NCBI RefSeq assembly: GCF_004365875.1
Contig: NZ_SODF01000003.1
Coordinates: 19,709 to 83,708, forward strand
Source: Kribbella kalugense
GTDB taxonomy: Bacteria > Actinomycetota > Actinomycetes > Propionibacteriales > Kribbellaceae
Length of the DNA: 64,000 bases
Direction: 5' to 3'
Shown here: positions 34,105 to 42,528 of the stretch, piece by piece
Layout of the letters: each line of letters starts with the position of its first letter
Numbering within the stretch: position 1 is the first letter of the stretch
Program-made: the position numbers and the translations under genes
Notes under the pieces: model-generated
The model's input: only the letters and a program-made list of their open reading frames with translations
Told to the model about the DNA's origin: nothing
Databases searched by the model: none

Positions 34105-34161
34105 CGACGACACGCCGTGTTCAGTTGCACCGGGCAAGGTTCTCGGCGTCGGCGCCCCGGC

Positions 34162-35364
34162 TCAGAGGTTGCCGCGACGCTCTTGTTCGCGCTCGATGGC
34201 CTCGAACAGGGCCTTGAAGTTGCCCTTGCCGAAGCCGAGCGAGCCGTGCCGCTCGATCAACTCGTAGAACACCGTCGGCCGGTCGCCGATCGGGGCGGTG
34301 AAGATCTGCAGCAGGTAGCCGTCCTCGTCGCGGTCGACCAGGATGCCACGCGACTGCAGGTCCTCGATCGGCACGCGTACGTTGCCGATCCGGGCCCGCA
34401 GCTCCGGGTCCTCGTAGTACGAGTCGGGCGTGTTGAGGAACTCGACGCCGTTGGCCCGCATGATGTCGACGGTGCGCAGGATGTCGTTGGTCGCGAGCGC
34501 GATGTGTTGCGCGCCGGCGCCGTCGTAGAACTCCAGGAACTCGTCGATCTGTGACTTCTTCTTCGCCACGGCCGGCTCGTTCAGCGGGAACTTGACCCGG
34601 TGGTTGCCGTTGGCGACGACCTTGCTCATCAGCGCCGAGTAGTCGGTGGCGATGTCGTCACCGATGAACTCCGCCATGTTCACGAAGCCCATCACTTTGT
34701 TGTAGAAGGCAACCCACTCGTCCATCTTGCCGAGCTCGACGTTGCCGACGACGTGGTCGACCGCCTGGAACAGCCGCTTCGGGTGACCCTCGGGCCGGGT
34801 GACCCGGGTGGTCGCCTCGATGAACCCGGGCAGGTACGGGCCGTCGTACTTGCTCCGGTCGATCAGCGTGTGCCGGGTGTCGCCGTACGCCGCGATGGCG
34901 GCCCGGCGGATCGTGCCGTGCTCGTCGGTGACGTCGTTCGGCTCCTCGAGTACGACGGCGCCGACCTTGCGGGCGTGCTCGATGCACTTGTCCACGTCCG
35001 GCACCTCGAGCGCGATGTCAGACACGCCGTCGCCGTGCTTGCGGTGGTGATCGAGCAACGGGCTCTTCGGGCTGACTCCGCCGCTGATGACGAAGCGGGC
35101 CGAGCCGGCCTTGAGGACGAACGACTTGCTGTCCTTGCTGCCGGTCTCGGGACCGGAGTACGCGACCAGGTCCATGCCGAACGCGAGCTGGTACCACTTC
35201 GCGGTCTGGGTCGCGTTGCCCACGATGAAGACCAGGGCATCCATCGAGGTGACCGGGAACGGGTCGGTGCTCTCGTCGTACGGCACCAGGCCGACGAGCT
35301 GCTTCAGCTGGTCGAGGTCGAGATCGGCGTCGAGCTCTGCGGGTGTGAGGTCGGTGCTGGTCAT
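34162..35364 (-). CDS. hpd: 4-Hydroxyphenylpyruvate dioxygenase
   Basis: 400 residues. It converts 4-hydroxyphenylpyruvate to homogentisate with Fe(II) and O2. Two vicinal-oxygen-chelate domains are present; the three iron ligands are the His of AVDHVVGNVELG, the His of AQHIALATNDI and the Glu of FYELIERHG. The C-terminal helix GFGKGNFKALFEAIEREQE matches Streptomyces HPPD. Divergent from an AsnC regulator over 150 bases with an Lrp-like palindrome. Confidence 0.97.
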   Translation of the reverse strand: MTSTDLTPAELDADLDLDQLKQLVGLVPYDESTDPFPVTSMDALVFIVGNATQTAKWYQLAFGMDLVAYSGPETGSKDSKSFVLKAGSARFVISGGVSPKSPLLDHHRKHGDGVSDIALEVPDVDKCIEHARKVGAVVLEEPNDVTDEHGTIRRAAIAAYGDTRHTLIDRSKYDGPYLPGFIEATTRVTRPEGHPKRLFQAVDHVVGNVELGKMDEWVAFYNKVMGFVNMAEFIGDDIATDYSALMSKVVANGNHRVKFPLNEPAVAKKKSQIDEFLEFYDGAGAQHIALATNDILRTVDIMRANGVEFLNTPDSYYEDPELRARIGNVRVPIEDLQSRGILVDRDEDGYLLQIFTAPIGDRPTVFYELIERHGSLGFGKGNFKALFEAIEREQERRGNL

Positions 35365-35420
35365 CGGGGTCCTCCCGGGTCGGGTACGTGCACCGAGCCT
35401 CGCGGGAGGGCGACAGGTTG

Positions 35421-35454
35421 TGCAACAGTTCGTTATTTCATCGAACAGGTTGCA
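35421..35454. promoter_or_regulatory. AsnC/Lrp operator candidate between hpd and asnC
   Basis: TGCAACAGTTCG (35421-35432) and CGAACAGGTTGCA (35442-35454) form a two-part inverted repeat around an AT-rich 9-base centre. It lies 57 bases upstream of hpd and 61 upstream of the regulator gene, so one Lrp-type dimer array could control both. Confidence 0.6.
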
Positions 35455-35514
35455 TAGTATTCTGGCAACTTCACTGGACTATTTGGTCAGGCTGACTATT
35501 GACGGAGGGGTCCT

Positions 35515-35985
35515 ATGTCAGTGGACGCTTTGGACGCCCGGATCCTGGGGTTGTTCGCGGCCGAGCCGCGGGTGGGCGTGCTGGAGGCGTCCCGGCGGCT
35601 GGGGGTCGCGCGCGGCACAGTGCAGGCGCGGCTCGACCGGTTGCAGCGCGACGGCGTGGTCCGCGGCTGGGGTCCGGACGTCGACACGACGGCGATCGGC
35701 TACCCGGTGACGGCGTTCGCGACCCTCCAGATCGAGCAGGGCTCGGGCCACACGACGGTTGCGGAGGCGCTGGCCCGCATCCCCGAAGTACTCGAGGTCC
35801 ACACGATCACCGGCGCGGAGGACTTGTGGTGCCGCATCGTGGCCCGCTCGAACGCCGACCTCCAACGCGTCATCGACCAGGTAGTCAAAGTCCGAGGCAT
35901 CCAACGCGCCTCCACCGTCATCGCCCTGGCCGAGCAGATCCCCCACCGGGTGATGCCTTTGGTAGAAGCAGCCACCAAGAACTAG
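35515..35985 (+). CDS. Lrp/AsnC-family transcriptional regulator
   Basis: 156 residues. N-terminal HTH (LDARILGLFAAEPRVGVLEASRRLGVARGTVQARLDRL) and a C-terminal RAM ligand domain (VLEVHTITGAEDLWCRIVARS). GGAGG lies 6 bases before the ATG. Divergence from hpd indicates control of hpd in response to an aromatic amino acid or pathway intermediate, as is common for AsnC-hpd pairs. Confidence 0.92.
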   Translation: MSVDALDARILGLFAAEPRVGVLEASRRLGVARGTVQARLDRLQRDGVVRGWGPDVDTTAIGYPVTAFATLQIEQGSGHTTVAEALARIPEVLEVHTITGAEDLWCRIVARSNADLQRVIDQVVKVRGIQRASTVIALAEQIPHRVMPLVEAATKN

Positions 35986-36626
35986 GCGAGGCGTTTGGCT
36001 ACTTCTACTGCGGCTCGGGCTACTCGGGGGCCCACGAAGTCTCGGTCCAGTTTGCCTAGGACTACTACGCCGATGGAGGCTTCGACGCCTGGTACGCCGA
36101 GGACCGGGGACGAGACGCCTTGGGCGCCGGCCTGCAACTCCCCCGACGTGACGACGAAGGGGCGGCCGGCGGGGTCGGGTTTGCGACGTCCGGCCAGGAT
36201 CGCCTTGCCTGCTGCACCCTGGTCGAGCGCGTGCCGGGAACCCATCCGGTAAGACACGTGGAAGTCGGTCCAGCTCGGCTCGATGACGGCGATGGCGAGC
36301 GCTTCCTCCCCGTCCGCGACGGTCAGGTGCGCGGTGGCACCGGTGTCTTCGGCGAGCGAACGCAGTACCGGAAGTGCGGCGTCACGCAGCGTGGGCTGCA
36401 CACGCCGGCTGTAGTGCAGTACGGCGAGACCGAGCCGGGCTCGTCCCTCGCTGTCGCGACGCACCAGCCGATGCAGCTCGAGCGTGTTCACCAGGCGGTA
36501 CACGACTGTCCGGCTGACTCCCAGCGCCGCGGCGAGCTCAGTGATGGAGAGCCCGTCCGGAGCGTCCGCCAGCAACTCGAGGACCGTCAGTCCTCGGTCA
36601 AGCGTCTGCGAGGTTTCAGCTGGCAC
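35982..36626 (-). CDS. IclR-family transcriptional regulator
   Basis: 214 residues from GTG, slightly short for the family. N-terminal HTH_IclR (RGLTVLELLADAPDGLSITELAAALGVSRTVVYRLVNTL); C-terminal effector domain (ALPVLRSLAEDTGATAHLTV, DQGAAGKAIL, PVLGVPGVEASIGVVVLG). The motif TATCCGGTAATCGG starts 10 bases before its start codon and is shared with the hmgA/fahA promoter, pointing to autoregulation and control of homogentisate breakdown. Convergent with asnC by a 4-base overlap. Confidence 0.92.
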   Translation of the reverse strand: MPAETSQTLDRGLTVLELLADAPDGLSITELAAALGVSRTVVYRLVNTLELHRLVRRDSEGRARLGLAVLHYSRRVQPTLRDAALPVLRSLAEDTGATAHLTVADGEEALAIAVIEPSWTDFHVSYRMGSRHALDQGAAGKAILAGRRKPDPAGRPFVVTSGELQAGAQGVSSPVLGVPGVEASIGVVVLGKLDRDFVGPRVARAAVEVAKRLA

Positions 36627-36636
36627 CTTGAAAGAG

Positions 36637-36650
36637 TATCCGGTAATCGG
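36637..36650. promoter_or_regulatory. IclR operator candidate at its own promoter
   Basis: TATCCGGTAATCGG shares 12 of 15 positions with the site at 22564. It lies 10 bases upstream of the iclR GTG and 10 bases upstream of the divergent membrane-protein ATG. Confidence 0.6.
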
Positions 36651-36660
36651 GCGCGGCCCG

Positions 36661-37431
36661 ATGGCCCCGTATCTTGCTTCCGTGCGAAATTACTGGTCGC
36701 TGCTCCCCGCCGTCCTCGCGGTCGTCGTGCTGATCCTGGTCTATGCCATTCCGACCTTGATCAATCCGCAGTGGACCAGCTCGATCATGGCCATGTTCCG
36801 CACCGCGCCGACTCCGGCCGACGCGACCACGGAAGAGGCCGAGCGGGCGGCCGGCGTCCTCGGCCCGAAGCAGCGGAAGTCCCGCCGGATGCTCGCCATC
36901 GCGCTCATCGTCGGCGCGCTGATCATGGTCGGCTTCAACATCTCGTTCAACCGCGAGGCGGTCGGCTGCTACAAGGCCGCCAAGGCGTTCGGGGCGATCG
37001 ACGGCCCGGACACCAAGGACCCGTGCATCGACATGGTCTTCGGCACCTTCCTCGGCGACGGCAAGGGCACCGCCATAGAGAAGACCCCGCAGCCCGTGCA
37101 GTACTACCAGCTGATCAAGGGCAAGAAGCCGAAGTACCTGAAGTGGATCCAGAACGCTCCGAAGTACGACGAGTACGACATGGTGATCGGGACCGGCCTG
37201 TCCTGTTCCAGCGATCTCCGGGTCGAGGAGCAGGAGGACAAGGTGCTGGTGTTCGTCGACGTCGACTCGCCGTGCCCGCCGGACAGCAACGCTTCGCTGA
37301 CCCCGTTCAAGCTCAAGAAACCGCTGGGTGACCGCAAGATGGTGACCGTCGGCGACAAGCCGATGACCGAGATCAACCCGGACATGGACTCCTGGTTCAC
37401 CGTGATCAAGAAGCTCGCGACCGGCGGCTAA
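36661..37431 (+). CDS. Two-TM membrane protein, unknown function
   Basis: 256 residues from the ATG at 36661; a GTG at 36682 giving MRNYWSLLP is equally possible, since neither has a Shine-Dalgarno. Membrane helices lie at about 11-32 (WSLLPAVLAVVVLILVYAIP) and 82-100 (MLAIALIVGALIMVGFNIS). The ~155-residue C-terminal part is outside and has paired cysteines (GCYKAAKAF...DPCIDM; LSCSS...SPCPPDS). No family recognised. It shares a very short (34-base) divergent promoter region with iclR. Confidence 0.7.
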   Translation: MAPYLASVRNYWSLLPAVLAVVVLILVYAIPTLINPQWTSSIMAMFRTAPTPADATTEEAERAAGVLGPKQRKSRRMLAIALIVGALIMVGFNISFNREAVGCYKAAKAFGAIDGPDTKDPCIDMVFGTFLGDGKGTAIEKTPQPVQYYQLIKGKKPKYLKWIQNAPKYDEYDMVIGTGLSCSSDLRVEEQEDKVLVFVDVDSPCPPDSNASLTPFKLKKPLGDRKMVTVGDKPMTEINPDMDSWFTVIKKLATGG

Positions 37432-38660
37432 CTCAGAGCGCGCGTCTGCGAGTCGTACTCCCGGAACGGCCGGTTCCGCGCCAGCAGGATGAACAGGCCG
37501 GTGATACAGACCGCCGCGCCACCGAGCAGCGCGATGGTCGGGCTGGTCAGCGACGCCGTCGTACCCGCGACGAAGTCACCGAGCCGCGGTCCACCGGCCA
37601 CGACCACGATGAACACCCCTTGCAGTCGCCCGCGCATCGCGTCCGGCGCCGCGGACTGCAGCACGGTGTTCCGGTACGCCGAACTGACCATGTCCGCCGC
37701 ACCCGACATCGCGAGCAGAGCCACCCCGAGCCAGATGGTCCGGGACAATCCGAAAAGCCCGACGGCCGCGGCGTACGCCGTGATCGCGAGCACGATCGCG
37801 ACCCCTTGCCTACGGACCCGGGTCACCCAGCCGGAGAAGATCACCCCGATCAGCGCGCCGATCGCGGGCGAGGCCTGCAACAGACCGACCGTCCGTACGC
37901 CGCCACCGAAGAACGCGCCCGCCACCGCGGGGAACAACGCCCGCGGCTGCGCGAACACCATCGCGAGAATGTCGGCCAGGAACGTCGCCAGCAGCGCCGG
38001 CGCGGCCCGCAGGAACGTGAACCCCTCCAGCACCGACCGCAGCCCGGCCCGCCGGATCGCGCCGGTCGGCGGCACCGCCGGCAGCCGGAACAGCGCGTAC
38101 AGCGCCGCGGTGAACGTGATCACGTCGACCAGGTACGCCGCCGCGAATCCGTGCCAGGCGATCACCGCCGCACCGAGCAGCGGTCCGGCGGTGAAGCCCA
38201 GGTTGAACGCGGCCTGGCTGAGCGTGTTCGCGGCCGGCAGTAACTCCGGCCGGATCAGCCGCGGGATGATCGCGGACCGCGCCGGGTTGTTCACCGCGAA
38301 ACAGGCCGACTGACACGCCACGACGGCGTACAGCACCCAGACCCGACCCCAGTCGAGGTGCGACTGCACCACCAGGACCATCGACAGCAGCCACAGCCCG
38401 GTCGACGAGACCAGCGAGAGGGTACGTCGATCGATCGCGTCGGCCATCGCCCCGCCGTACAGCCCGAAGACGATCAGCGGGACCAGCGAGAACAACCCGA
38501 CCAGCCCGACCGCGAACGTCGAATGTGTGATCGCGTAGACCTGGATCGACACCGTCACCGCGGTCATCTGCTGGCCGAGCTGCGACACCGTCGACCCGAT
38601 CCACAACCGCCGGAAATCGGCCGACTCGCGCAGCGGACGGATGTCGGTGAGCAGACGCAC
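37428..38660 (-). CDS. MFS transporter (EntS/MFS_3-type exporter)
   Basis: 410 residues from GTG, about 12 membrane spans. N-terminus RESADFRRLWIGSTVSQLGQQMT and loop GGAMADAIDRRTLSLVSS mark the MFS_3 branch; the second-half loop is SAAPDAMRGRLQGVF. Likely exports a small molecule; substrate unknown. Convergent with the membrane protein by a 4-base overlap and not obviously linked in function to its neighbours. Confidence 0.85.
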   Translation of the reverse strand: MRLLTDIRPLRESADFRRLWIGSTVSQLGQQMTAVTVSIQVYAITHSTFAVGLVGLFSLVPLIVFGLYGGAMADAIDRRTLSLVSSTGLWLLSMVLVVQSHLDWGRVWVLYAVVACQSACFAVNNPARSAIIPRLIRPELLPAANTLSQAAFNLGFTAGPLLGAAVIAWHGFAAAYLVDVITFTAALYALFRLPAVPPTGAIRRAGLRSVLEGFTFLRAAPALLATFLADILAMVFAQPRALFPAVAGAFFGGGVRTVGLLQASPAIGALIGVIFSGWVTRVRRQGVAIVLAITAYAAAVGLFGLSRTIWLGVALLAMSGAADMVSSAYRNTVLQSAAPDAMRGRLQGVFIVVVAGGPRLGDFVAGTTASLTSPTIALLGGAAVCITGLFILLARNRPFREYDSQTRALS

Positions 38661-38688
38661 GATGACAACTTATGCCACGTTGTAAATC

Positions 38689-39450
38689 TCAGACTGTGGG
38701 GAACAGCTCATGGTCGAGTGGTTCGCCAACCGTAAGCCCGAGGCCGTCGGTGACCACGTGACCGACGCCGGTGTACGTCGCCTCCGCGTCGAAGTAGATG
38801 TTGACGTGCGCGATCCGCGGGTCGTCGGTGAGGTTCGGCGTCGCCGAGTGCGCGAGGTACGCGTTGTGGAAGGTGCAGTCGCCGGCCTGCAGCGGGATCG
38901 TCAGCCGCTCCTCCCAGCGCAGGTCGGGCGCGGCACGAAACATGTCGTCGCGGTCGGACAGGTCCTGGCTGCGCAGGTTCTGATGGTCCTGCGAGCCCGG
39001 GATGAACGTCATGCACCCCTTCTCGACCGGTACGTCGACCAGCGCGATCCAGGCCGACAGCGACGCCCGCGACCCGGCGTGCGGCCAGTACGGTGCGTCC
39101 TGGTGGAACTCGGTCGCGGCACCGTTGTGCGGCGGCTTGATCAGCAACTGGTCGTGCCAGATCCGCAGCGGTACTCCGGCCAGCGCGGTCGCCGCCGCGG
39201 CGAGCCGTGGGTCCAGGGTGAGCTCCCGCAGTACGTCGTTCTGCTGCCAGACGTTGACGTACTGGTTGAAGATCTTCGACTCCTTGTACAGGTCGTCGGC
39301 TCCCGCGGTCCACTCGGCCGCGGCGTCGCGGAACCGGGCCGCCTCGTCGCGGCTGATGATGTTCTTGATCCGGACCACGCCGTCATGACGGTAGGCCGAA
39401 ATGGTCTCTTCGTCGAGCGTGACGGGTGCCGTAGGGTCGGTCGTGGTCAT
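38689..39450 (-). CDS. Phytanoyl-CoA dioxygenase (PhyH) family oxygenase
   Basis: 253 residues from the ATG at 39448-39450 (GAGGAG 7 bases upstream). Fe(II)/2-oxoglutarate oxygenase: the metal ligands are HQD in TEFHQDAPYW and the distal His in YLAHSATPN, with a basic residue for 2-oxoglutarate further on (DPRIAHVNIYF). Members hydroxylate lipids, antibiotics or small carboxylates. It is divergent from an AraC regulator, which probably controls it. The frame stays open upstream to 39861 but lacks domain features there. Confidence 0.88.
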   Translation of the reverse strand: MTTTDPTAPVTLDEETISAYRHDGVVRIKNIISRDEAARFRDAAAEWTAGADDLYKESKIFNQYVNVWQQNDVLRELTLDPRLAAAATALAGVPLRIWHDQLLIKPPHNGAATEFHQDAPYWPHAGSRASLSAWIALVDVPVEKGCMTFIPGSQDHQNLRSQDLSDRDDMFRAAPDLRWEERLTIPLQAGDCTFHNAYLAHSATPNLTDDPRIAHVNIYFDAEATYTGVGHVVTDGLGLTVGEPLDHELFPTV

Positions 39451-39476
39451 CGGCGTACTCCTCGGATTCCTGTGGT

Positions 39477-39493
39477 CTGGAAGGTGTTTCCAG
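39477..39493. promoter_or_regulatory. Palindrome in the PhyH-AraC intergenic region
   Basis: CTGGAA-N5-TTCCAG, 27 bases upstream of the phyH start. Possible operator. Confidence 0.35.
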
Positions 39494-39528
39494 CCTCCCG
39501 GCTGGCCGGCTCCGGGGACAGGCAGTGG

Positions 39529-39555
39529 TTGACCAGGACTTGACCGATCTTGACC
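39529..39555 (+). promoter_or_regulatory. Three helically phased TTGACC direct repeats before araC
   Basis: TTGACC begins at 39529, 39540 and 39550, spacing 11 and 10 bases, i.e. one helical turn. AraC-type activators bind direct repeats in this way. The array ends 3 bases before the GGAGG of the AraC gene. Confidence 0.5.
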
Positions 39556-39569
39556 TCCTGGAGGTTCGG

Positions 39570-40208
39570 ATGCACAAGATGCTGAGCAGCGAGGTCTTCC
39601 CGGACCCGCGGTTGCCGGTCGCGGGCGAGCGGATCGAGGTCGTCGCCGACGTGGCGCCGCACAGTCACGCGTTCTTCGAGATCGCGGTCGTGGTCGCCGG
39701 GCGCGGTACGCACGTCTCGGCAGCCGGCGAGGTGGAGCTGCAGCCGGATTCGGTCGTGGTACTGCGACCTGGCGAGTGGCACGGGTACACCCGCTGCGAG
39801 GGCCTCGTGGTGCGGAACGCGTACCTCGGACCGGACGTGTTCGGACTGCTCTCCGGCGCACTCGTCCCAGGCGCGCGGGGTCCTGCTCATCCGGCAGTGC
39901 AGCACGCGATGCGGCTGCTCGAGTCCGACCTCGCCGAGCCCTGGACGCTCGAACGGCTGGCGGCGCTCGTCAACCTCGCGCCCGGCTACCTGATTCGCCT
40001 CTTCGGCAAGTCGGTCGGCATGTCACCGATGGCGTACCTGAACCGGATCCGGGCCGAGCGGGCGGCTGGTCTGCTGATCGAGACCGAGCTCCCGATCGCG
40101 ACCATCGGCGCGACGGTCGGCTGGCTCGACCCCAGCCACGCCACCCGCCGCTTCCGCTCGACCTTCGGCCTCAGCCCGTCGGAGTACCGCTCGACCTTCC
40201 GGCCCTAG
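39570..40208 (+). CDS. AraC-family transcriptional regulator
   Basis: 212 residues from the ATG at 39570, chosen because GGAGG lies 5 bases upstream; a longer frame begins at 39525. N-terminal cupin sensor (HSHAFFEIAVVVAGRGTH...LRPGEWHGY) and C-terminal double HTH (LERLAALVNLAPGYLIRLFGKSVGMSPMAYLNRIR and IATIGATVGWLDPSHATRRFRSTFG). In the second HTH the usual aromatic 'F-D-S-Y-F' core is 'LDPSHATRRF', a typical variation. Likely activates the divergent phyH gene. Confidence 0.9.
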   Translation: MHKMLSSEVFPDPRLPVAGERIEVVADVAPHSHAFFEIAVVVAGRGTHVSAAGEVELQPDSVVVLRPGEWHGYTRCEGLVVRNAYLGPDVFGLLSGALVPGARGPAHPAVQHAMRLLESDLAEPWTLERLAALVNLAPGYLIRLFGKSVGMSPMAYLNRIRAERAAGLLIETELPIATIGATVGWLDPSHATRRFRSTFGLSPSEYRSTFRP

Positions 40209-40256
40209 CCCCGCCCAGTTAGCACCCGGTTTCGGGTCGTAAGCAAAGATGTGTTC

Positions 40257-40805
40257 ATGACCTCGTCGCTGCAAACGCCTGACCCGAATCCCGGTTGGCT
40301 GTCCGAGTTCGCGCTTGCCGAGACCCGGACCCGAGTCCCGATCCTGTACGTCGAGGCCGTCCCGGCCCGGGTCGACGCTCTGGGTCAGATCGAGCACATC
40401 GGAGTCCTGCTGCGGACCTCGGCCGCGACCGGCGAGATCATCCGCACGCTGGTCTCCGGCCGGGTCATGCACAACGAGTCGATCCGGGACGCGCTGCAGC
40501 GCAACATCGAGAAGGACCTCGGCCCGGCCGCGTTCCCCCGGCTGCCCGCGACGCTGGTTCCGGTCACGATCGCGGAGTACTTCCCGTTCCCCGGTATGAC
40601 GCCGCTGCACGACCCGCGCCAGCACGCGGTCGCGCTCGTGTACGTCGTCCCGGTGACCGGCGAGTGCAACCCGCGGCAGGACGCCCTCGAGCTGACCTGG
40701 CTGACGCCGGAGGAGGCCCTCGCCCCGAGCCTCCTCAACGACCTCGAAGGCGGCCGCGGCCAGCTCCTCAAACAAGCCCTCGCCTGGTCCGGCGCCATCG
40801 TCTGA
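40257..40805 (+). CDS. DUF4916 / degenerate Nudix-fold protein
   Basis: 182 residues from the ATG at 40257 (a GTG two codons earlier is possible). The N-terminus PGWLSEFAL and the overall layout match DUF4916 actinobacterial proteins with a Nudix fold. The Nudix-box region G68-G89 reads GRVMHNESIRDALQRNIEKDLG: the spacing is kept, but the canonical REUXEE is RNIEKD, so the metal-binding glutamates are partly lost. A binding or altered hydrolase function is likely. No operon partner. Confidence 0.7.
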   Translation: MTSSLQTPDPNPGWLSEFALAETRTRVPILYVEAVPARVDALGQIEHIGVLLRTSAATGEIIRTLVSGRVMHNESIRDALQRNIEKDLGPAAFPRLPATLVPVTIAEYFPFPGMTPLHDPRQHAVALVYVVPVTGECNPRQDALELTWLTPEEALAPSLLNDLEGGRGQLLKQALAWSGAIV

Positions 40806-40808
40806 CGA

Positions 40809-41537
40809 TCACCAGGGCAGGCGGCCTTCCTCGGCGTACACGTGGCCGGTCGGGCCGTCGGCGTCCAGTGTGGCGAGCCCGACCGCGACCGCCGCACCTT
40901 GCGCGGGTGTGCGCGCGGCGCTCCACCCACCCATGTCGGTTGCGCAGTTGCCGGGATCCGCGCCGTTGACCAGGATGCCCGTGTCGCGCAGTTCGTTGGC
41001 GAGCATGACCGTGACCATGTTCACCGCCGCCTTCGACGCGTTGTAGCCCAGCGTCAGCACCGTCGACATCCGCGACTCCGGATCCCCGACCTGCTCGAAC
41101 GACGCCAGCGAAGTCGACAGGTTCACGACCCGCGCCCGCTCCGCCTTCCGCAACAACGGCAGAAACGCCTGCGTGACCGCGACCAGCCCGAACACATTGG
41201 TCTCGAACGCCGCCCGCAGTACCCCGTCCTGGATCCCCAACACCCCATCGTCCCCCTCGGGAATGATCGCGGCGTTGTTGATCAACACCTCGAGCTGGCC
41301 GTACGCCGCTTCGACCCGCCCGGCCGCCCCCCGTACAGACGCCGCGTCCGTCACCTCCAACTGGATGCCGACGGCATCGATGCCATCAGCAACCAGCTCC
41401 TTCACCGCCACCTCACCACGCCCGACGTCCCGTGACCCGACCAGCACAGTGAACCCGGCCTGCCCGAGCTGCCGAGCGATCTCCTTGCCGATGCCTTTGT
41501 TGGCGCCCGTGACGAGCGCGACCCTGTTCGTGTTCAT
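40809..41537 (-). CDS. Short-chain dehydrogenase/reductase, carbonyl reductase type
   Basis: 242 residues. Cofactor loop VTGANKGIGKEIA, INNAAI, and active site with STS and YNASKAA (Tyr-x-x-x-Lys). The N-terminal TGANKGIG and C-terminal NCATDMGGWSAARTPAQGA are typical of plant/bacterial carbonyl reductase-like SDRs using NADPH. It is divergent from an XRE/MmyB regulator, a very common pairing in actinobacteria, so it is probably under that regulator's control. Confidence 0.92.
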   Translation of the reverse strand: MNTNRVALVTGANKGIGKEIARQLGQAGFTVLVGSRDVGRGEVAVKELVADGIDAVGIQLEVTDAASVRGAAGRVEAAYGQLEVLINNAAIIPEGDDGVLGIQDGVLRAAFETNVFGLVAVTQAFLPLLRKAERARVVNLSTSLASFEQVGDPESRMSTVLTLGYNASKAAVNMVTVMLANELRDTGILVNGADPGNCATDMGGWSAARTPAQGAAVAVGLATLDADGPTGHVYAEEGRLPW

Positions 41538-41639
41538 GCCGACCAGGCTCGCCCGATCCAGCGAAGCCAGGCAGAGTCGGCTGAGGCTGGGATCGCCAGT
41601 CCCTGGTTAGACCCGGAGCCGGGCTGCGATCCTAGGACC

Positions 41640-42476
41640 GTGGATCGGGACGGACTGGCGGAGTTCTTGCGGGTACGACGGGAGTCGTTGCAGCCGGCCG
41701 ATGTCGGCCTGCCCGCCGGACTGCGCCGTCGCACACCCGGGCTGCGCCGCGAAGAGGTTGCGAGCCTCGCGACCATGTCAACCGACTACTACACCCGCCT
41801 CGAACAGGCCCGCGGCCCGCGCCCGTCCCGCCCAGTCCTTACCGGGCTGGCCCGAGCTCTGCGGTTGTCCGACGACGAGCGCGCTCACCTGTTCCGACTG
41901 GCCGGCGAGCAGCCCGGTCCCCCGCCCGGACCACCTGCCGACGTGCGGTCCGGCGTACTGCGGATGCTCGCGCGGCTCGACGTACCCGGGCTGGTCCTGG
42001 ACGCGAAGTACGACGTACTCGCGTGGAACCCATTGGCCGCGGCGTTGATCACGGACTTCTCCGCCGTACCGCTGCGGGAGCGGAATCTGCTGCGCTTGCG
42101 GTTCCTGACCGATCGGCAGGCGCAGCTGTTCGGCGAGGAAGCGACCAGGGAGTTCGCGCGCGAGGTGGCGGCCGACCTGCGGGCGGCGACCAGCACGTAC
42201 CCGGACGATCCAGAGATCGCCCGACTGGTGCGCGATCTGCTGGACGGCAGTCGGGAGTTCGCGGAGATCTGGGCGCGGCACGAGGTCGCGCGGCAGCAGT
42301 CGCTGTGCCAGACGGTCTTCCATCCGCAGGTCGGGCGGATCGACGTGGTGTGCGAGGTACTCGTGGTCCCGGAGCGGGATCAGCGGGTGGTGCTCTACAC
42401 CACCGAGCCCGGATCGGAGTCCGACCAGGCGATCCGGCTGCTGGACGTGATCGGCACCCAGCAGTTGACAACCTGA
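41640..42476 (+). CDS. XRE-family regulator with MmyB-like ligand-binding domain
   Basis: 278 residues from GTG. HTH_3 at about 5-65 (LRRRTPGLRREEVASLATMSTDYYTRLEQARG) and a MmyB-like PAS-type domain at about 105-270 (LDAKYDVLAWNPLAAALITDFS; ARHEVARQQSLCQTVFHPQVG). MmyB-like domains bind fatty-acid or small hydrophobic ligands. Divergent from the SDR gene over 102 bases; probably represses it. No clear ribosome site, so a leaderless message is possible. Confidence 0.92.
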   Translation: MDRDGLAEFLRVRRESLQPADVGLPAGLRRRTPGLRREEVASLATMSTDYYTRLEQARGPRPSRPVLTGLARALRLSDDERAHLFRLAGEQPGPPPGPPADVRSGVLRMLARLDVPGLVLDAKYDVLAWNPLAAALITDFSAVPLRERNLLRLRFLTDRQAQLFGEEATREFAREVAADLRAATSTYPDDPEIARLVRDLLDGSREFAEIWARHEVARQQSLCQTVFHPQVGRIDVVCEVLVVPERDQRVVLYTTEPGSESDQAIRLLDVIGTQQLTT

Positions 42477-42528
42477 GCCCAGTCAAGCGACTGTTTGATC
42501 CGTTGGTTTCCGACGGAAGGCTTAGCTG

